DNA of 7,252 nt, taken from positions 1 through 7,252 of the forward strand of contig CALIXC010000139.1 of NCBI GenBank assembly GCA_938046755.1, written 5' to 3'. Positions within the stretch are counted from its first letter, which is position 1. Every line of letters starts with the position of its first letter. The notes beneath the pieces are model-generated. The model saw only the letters and a program-made list of their open reading frames with translations, was not told the origin of the DNA and did not search any database. The translations under genes were made by a program, and so were the position numbers. This document shows, piece after piece, positions 5,542 to 7,252 of this stretch. Source of the stretch: an uncultured Lautropia sp. Its GTDB lineage: Bacteria; Pseudomonadota; Gammaproteobacteria; Burkholderiales; Burkholderiaceae_E.

Positions 5542-6270
5542 GAACAGAAAGAGCGCAGGCCGCTTGTCGGGCATGACAGGCGGCTTGCGTCGCCAGTCCA
5601 GCACGGTGCGCGTTTCGATGCGCTGCGCAGGACCGGTCAGATCGGTGGCCACGCACAGCCGGGCATCTTCGGGCAGATGCGCCACCAGCGCGTCGGCCAT
5701 GGCCTGGTTGCGATAGGGCGTTTCGATCAGCAGCTGCGTCTCGTGTTCGCGCCGTGAGCGCTGTGCCAGCCGGGCAATGGTCTGGGCACGTTCATCGGCA
5801 GCCTTGGGCAGATAACCCTGAAAGGCAAAGTGCTGCCCGTTCAGGCCGCTGGCCATCAAGCCCAGCAGCAGCGATGAGGGGCCCACCAGTGGTACGACCT
5901 CGATGCCCAGCTGGTGTGCTGCCTCCACCAGCAGCGCGCCCGGGTCGGCCACGCCGGGGCAGCCCGCATCGGACAGCAGGCCCATGTAGCGGCCTTCCAG
6001 GGCAGGGGCCAGCCAGTCGTGTGCATCCAGTCGAGGCGTCCTGCCCTCGGACTTGCCGGGCAGGGGGCGCAGCTGCAGGTCCCGGATGGGTTGCTGCATG
6101 CCCAGCAGGCCCAGCCAGCGCCGTGCGGCCTTGGGCGTCTCCACCAGAAAGTCGGTCAGCGCCGAGACCTGCTGCCTGTCCGGCTCCAGCAGCCAGGGCT
6201 GCTGACATTCCTCGGGCTGCTGCAGCGGCGTGGGAATCAGCAGAAGGCGTCCATGAGCTGTTGGCTTCAT
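5533..6270 (-). CDS. RsmI-like SAM-dependent methyltransferase of the tetrapyrrole methylase fold
   Basis: The 245-aa protein belongs to the RsmI/YraL group (COG0313-like). Visible motifs: GRLLLIPTPL at the N-terminus; LLSDAGCPGVADPG (98-111), the counterpart of RsmI's SDAGTPLISDPG and part of the SAM-binding region; PLVGPSSLLLGLMASGL (127-143); FAFQGYLP (148-155); and ETPYR (183-187). True RsmI methylates the 2'-O of C1402 in 16S rRNA and is about 285 aa. This protein is about 40 residues shorter and lacks the C-terminal extension, so it is probably a paralogue with another or unknown target. Start: ATG 6270 overlaps the maf stop as ATGA (6267-6270), and GGAG lies 8 nt upstream. Translational coupling and co-transcription from maf are therefore likely. 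Family assignment is firm; substrate is unknown. Confidence 0.9.
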   Translation of the reverse strand: MKPTAHGRLLLIPTPLQQPEECQQPWLLEPDRQQVSALTDFLVETPKAARRWLGLLGMQQPIRDLQLRPLPGKSEGRTPRLDAHDWLAPALEGRYMGLLSDAGCPGVADPGALLVEAAHQLGIEVVPLVGPSSLLLGLMASGLNGQHFAFQGYLPKAADERAQTIARLAQRSRREHETQLLIETPYRNQAMADALVAHLPEDARLCVATDLTGPAQRIETRTVLDWRRKPPVMPDKRPALFLFLA

Positions 6271-6875
6271 GATGTCTGCTCCGATGAAGGGATGGTGGCT
6301 CCGGGAATATCCATGCCCAGCTGCCGCAGGTGGGCGCTCAGCCGGATCAGTGGCAGTCCGATCAGGGCGGTAGGGTCATCGGTGCGGATGAATTCCAGCA
6401 GGCTGATGCCTAGTCCCTCGCAGCGCGCCGAGCCGGCGCAGTTCAGGACATCCTCCAGGGCCAGATAACGGTCGATCTCGGCGAGGGTCAGCGTCCGGAA
6501 GGCGACCTCCACGCGGACTGCATCGTCGATGGGGGGCAGACCCCGGGCGCGCAGCGCCAGTGCCGTATGAAAGTGCATGGTGCGCCCCGAGGCGGCCTGC
6601 AGCTGAAGGCGGGCGCGTTCCAGGCTGCCCGGCTTGCCGATGGGCGTGACGCCGTCCAGCGTGCCCACCTGGTCCGAGCCGATGACCAGCGCATCCGGAT
6701 GCCGAGCCAAGATGGTTTCGGCCTTCAGGGCCGCTAGGCGAGTGGCCAGGGCGGCAATGGGCTCATGGGGCAGGGGTGTCTCGTCGACATCGGCGGCCAC
6801 GGCCTCGAAGGGCAGGCGCAGGCGCGCGAGCAGTTCCTGTCGATAGGGCGAGGAGGAAGCAAGGATCAGTCTCAT
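6267..6875 (-). CDS. yceF: Maf-family nucleotide pyrophosphatase, YceF (7-methyl-GTP) type
   Basis: Maf proteins are house-cleaning pyrophosphatases that hydrolyse non-canonical nucleoside triphosphates to monophosphates. E. coli YceF prefers 7-methyl-GTP. The protein is 202 aa, the usual length. It has the N-terminal loop LILASSSPYRQELL (R12), VDETP (30-34), IGSDQV with catalytic D68, GKP (80-82), and CAGSARCEGLGISL (147-160). The GSDQV and CAGS...EG...GI patterns fit YceF better than the dTTP/UTP-type Maf (YhdE). Position next to yceD, as in E. coli, supports this. The start at 6875 has no Shine-Dalgarno and lies 8 nt after a TATCAT, so the message may be nearly leaderless. It is the first gene of a two-gene unit with the methylase (4-base overlap). 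Exact substrate is by homology only. Confidence 0.93.
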   Translation of the reverse strand: MRLILASSSPYRQELLARLRLPFEAVAADVDETPLPHEPIAALATRLAALKAETILARHPDALVIGSDQVGTLDGVTPIGKPGSLERARLQLQAASGRTMHFHTALALRARGLPPIDDAVRVEVAFRTLTLAEIDRYLALEDVLNCAGSARCEGLGISLLEFIRTDDPTALIGLPLIRLSAHLRQLGMDIPGATIPSSEQTS

Positions 6876-6879
6876 GGGC

Positions 6880-6889
6880 TGCTATGATA
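6880..6889. promoter_or_regulatory. Symmetric -10 sequence between maf and yceD
   Basis: On the plus strand TGC-TATGAT (6880-6888) is an extended -10 (5/6 match) suited to transcribe yceD. On the minus strand the same bases give TATCAT (6889-6884), suited to maf. Neither has a good -35 at 16-18 bp. The plus-strand start would be near 6895, giving a leader of about 100 nt for yceD. Confidence 0.4.
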
Positions 6890-6937
6890 AGCGCGCCTGC
6901 TTGCGGGGTCCGGTCCGAGGATCCCGGGAGGGCGTGC

Positions 6938-6966
6938 ATCTGCGGCGTGAGCGCATGCCCGCAGAT
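6938..6966 (+). promoter_or_regulatory. Hairpin in the yceD leader
   Basis: ATCTGCGG (6938-6945) and CCGCAGAT (6959-6966) form a perfect 8-bp stem with a 13-nt loop. It ends 13 bases before the GGGGAG Shine-Dalgarno of yceD (6980-6985). There is no T-run, so it is not an intrinsic terminator. It may stabilise or regulate the yceD-rpmF message. Confidence 0.45.
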
Positions 6967-6994
6967 CCGAATCCAGAACGGGGAGAACGTGTCG

Positions 6995-7252
6995 ATGAAA
7001 CCCATCGCGGCCAAGCCGCCTCACAGCTCACTTGCCGCTTCTGCCCCGTCCGGTGAAGGGCGGGAGGCCGATTCCCTGCCCGAGGGGCTGGCGCCCGAGA
7101 TCGATCCGGTCCGCATCGCCCGCGCCGGAGAACGGCTGGTGGGCAGTACCTCGGTTGCGCGGATGCCACGCCTGCTGGCCAGTGGCCTGCTGGATGAAGG
7201 CACCTCGGTGCACTGGCAGCTGCAGGGGGAAAATGCGCGCGACGAGCTGGAC
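6995..7252 (+). CDS. yceD: YceD / DUF177 protein, 5' part (3' end beyond the window)
   Basis: DUF177 proteins are needed for normal 23S rRNA accumulation and are typically encoded just before rpmF (ribosomal protein L32). The reading frame is open to the window end (86 codons). After a Pro/Ala/Ser-rich N-terminus of about 35 residues comes IDPVRIARAGERLVGSTSV, which aligns with the LDPVRTA start of E. coli YceD, then VARMPRLLASGL and a beta segment SVHWQLQGE. The four cysteines of a C-terminal zinc site seen in many members would lie beyond the edge. ATG 6995 has GGGGAG 9 nt upstream; an in-frame GTG at 6989 is only 3 nt from it and is less likely. The N-terminal extension relative to E. coli is real if this start is right. 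It is divergent from maf, as in E. coli. Confidence 0.88.
   Translation, partial: MKPIAAKPPHSSLAASAPSGEGREADSLPEGLAPEIDPVRIARAGERLVGSTSVARMPRLLASGLLDEGTSVHWQLQGENARDELD

Noticed and set aside
5754..6272. Plus-strand 172-codon frame opposite the methylase gene
   Set aside because: Pro/Ala/Arg-rich shadow antisense to a clear RsmI-like protein.
1..7252. A hidden novel defence, mobile or biosynthetic system
   Set aside because: Every sizeable gene belongs to a known housekeeping family in a conserved order; no transposase, integrase, toxin-antitoxin pair, array or long repeat was seen.

Overview
This is an ordinary chromosomal housekeeping locus from a GC-rich proteobacterium, most likely a betaproteobacterium of the order Burkholderiales. 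The RNase E N-terminus reads like those of Burkholderia relatives. The run rne / rluC / HAD phosphatase / S49 peptidase / RsmI-like methylase / maf(yceF) / yceD is the arrangement I know from that order. In E. coli rne, rluC, yceF and yceD are also close neighbours. I cannot fix the genus, and I see no mobile element, CRISPR array, tRNA, rRNA or recognisable defence system.

Layout, left to right. (1) Bases 1-1666, minus strand: 555 codons of RNase E (rne), open at the left edge. (2) Bases 1667-2352: a long divergent interval. It holds what looks like one bidirectional promoter at 2295-2344, with a -10 element on each strand overlapping the other, and a leader of about 640 nt for rne that contains several hairpins. 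(3) 2353-3357, plus: rluC. The start at 2353 is preferred to 2326 because the predicted transcript would begin too late to include the upstream ATG. (4) 3358-3649: an AT-richer interval with short repeats and an 11-codon reading frame behind a strong ribosome binding site. Its unusual composition begins inside the 3' end of rluC. (5) 3650-4330, plus: a Gph-like HAD phosphatase. (6) 4513-5502, plus: a short, membrane-anchored SppA-type peptidase. (7) 5533-6270, minus: an RsmI-like methylase lacking the usual C-terminal extension, start-stop coupled (ATGA) to (8) 6267-6875, minus: maf/yceF. (9) 6876-6994: a short divergent region with a symmetric -10 sequence and a leader hairpin. (10) 6995-7252, plus: the start of yceD (DUF177), open at the right edge; rpmF and plsX/fab genes are the expected continuation.

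How the genes fit together: much of the locus concerns RNA and ribosome maturation. RNase E processes and degrades RNA, RluC makes pseudouridines in 23S rRNA, YceD is needed for 23S rRNA accumulation and normally precedes rpmF (L32), and the methylase belongs to the family of a 16S rRNA modifier. Maf/YceF hydrolyses a modified nucleotide. The HAD phosphatase and SppA peptidase look like passengers of the conserved order. The two genes that run off the window edges (rne and yceD) were read directly from the sequence. The points most worth checking are regulatory: the overlapping divergent promoter, the structured rne leader, the AT-rich patch across the rluC 3' end, and the hairpins ahead of sppA and yceD.
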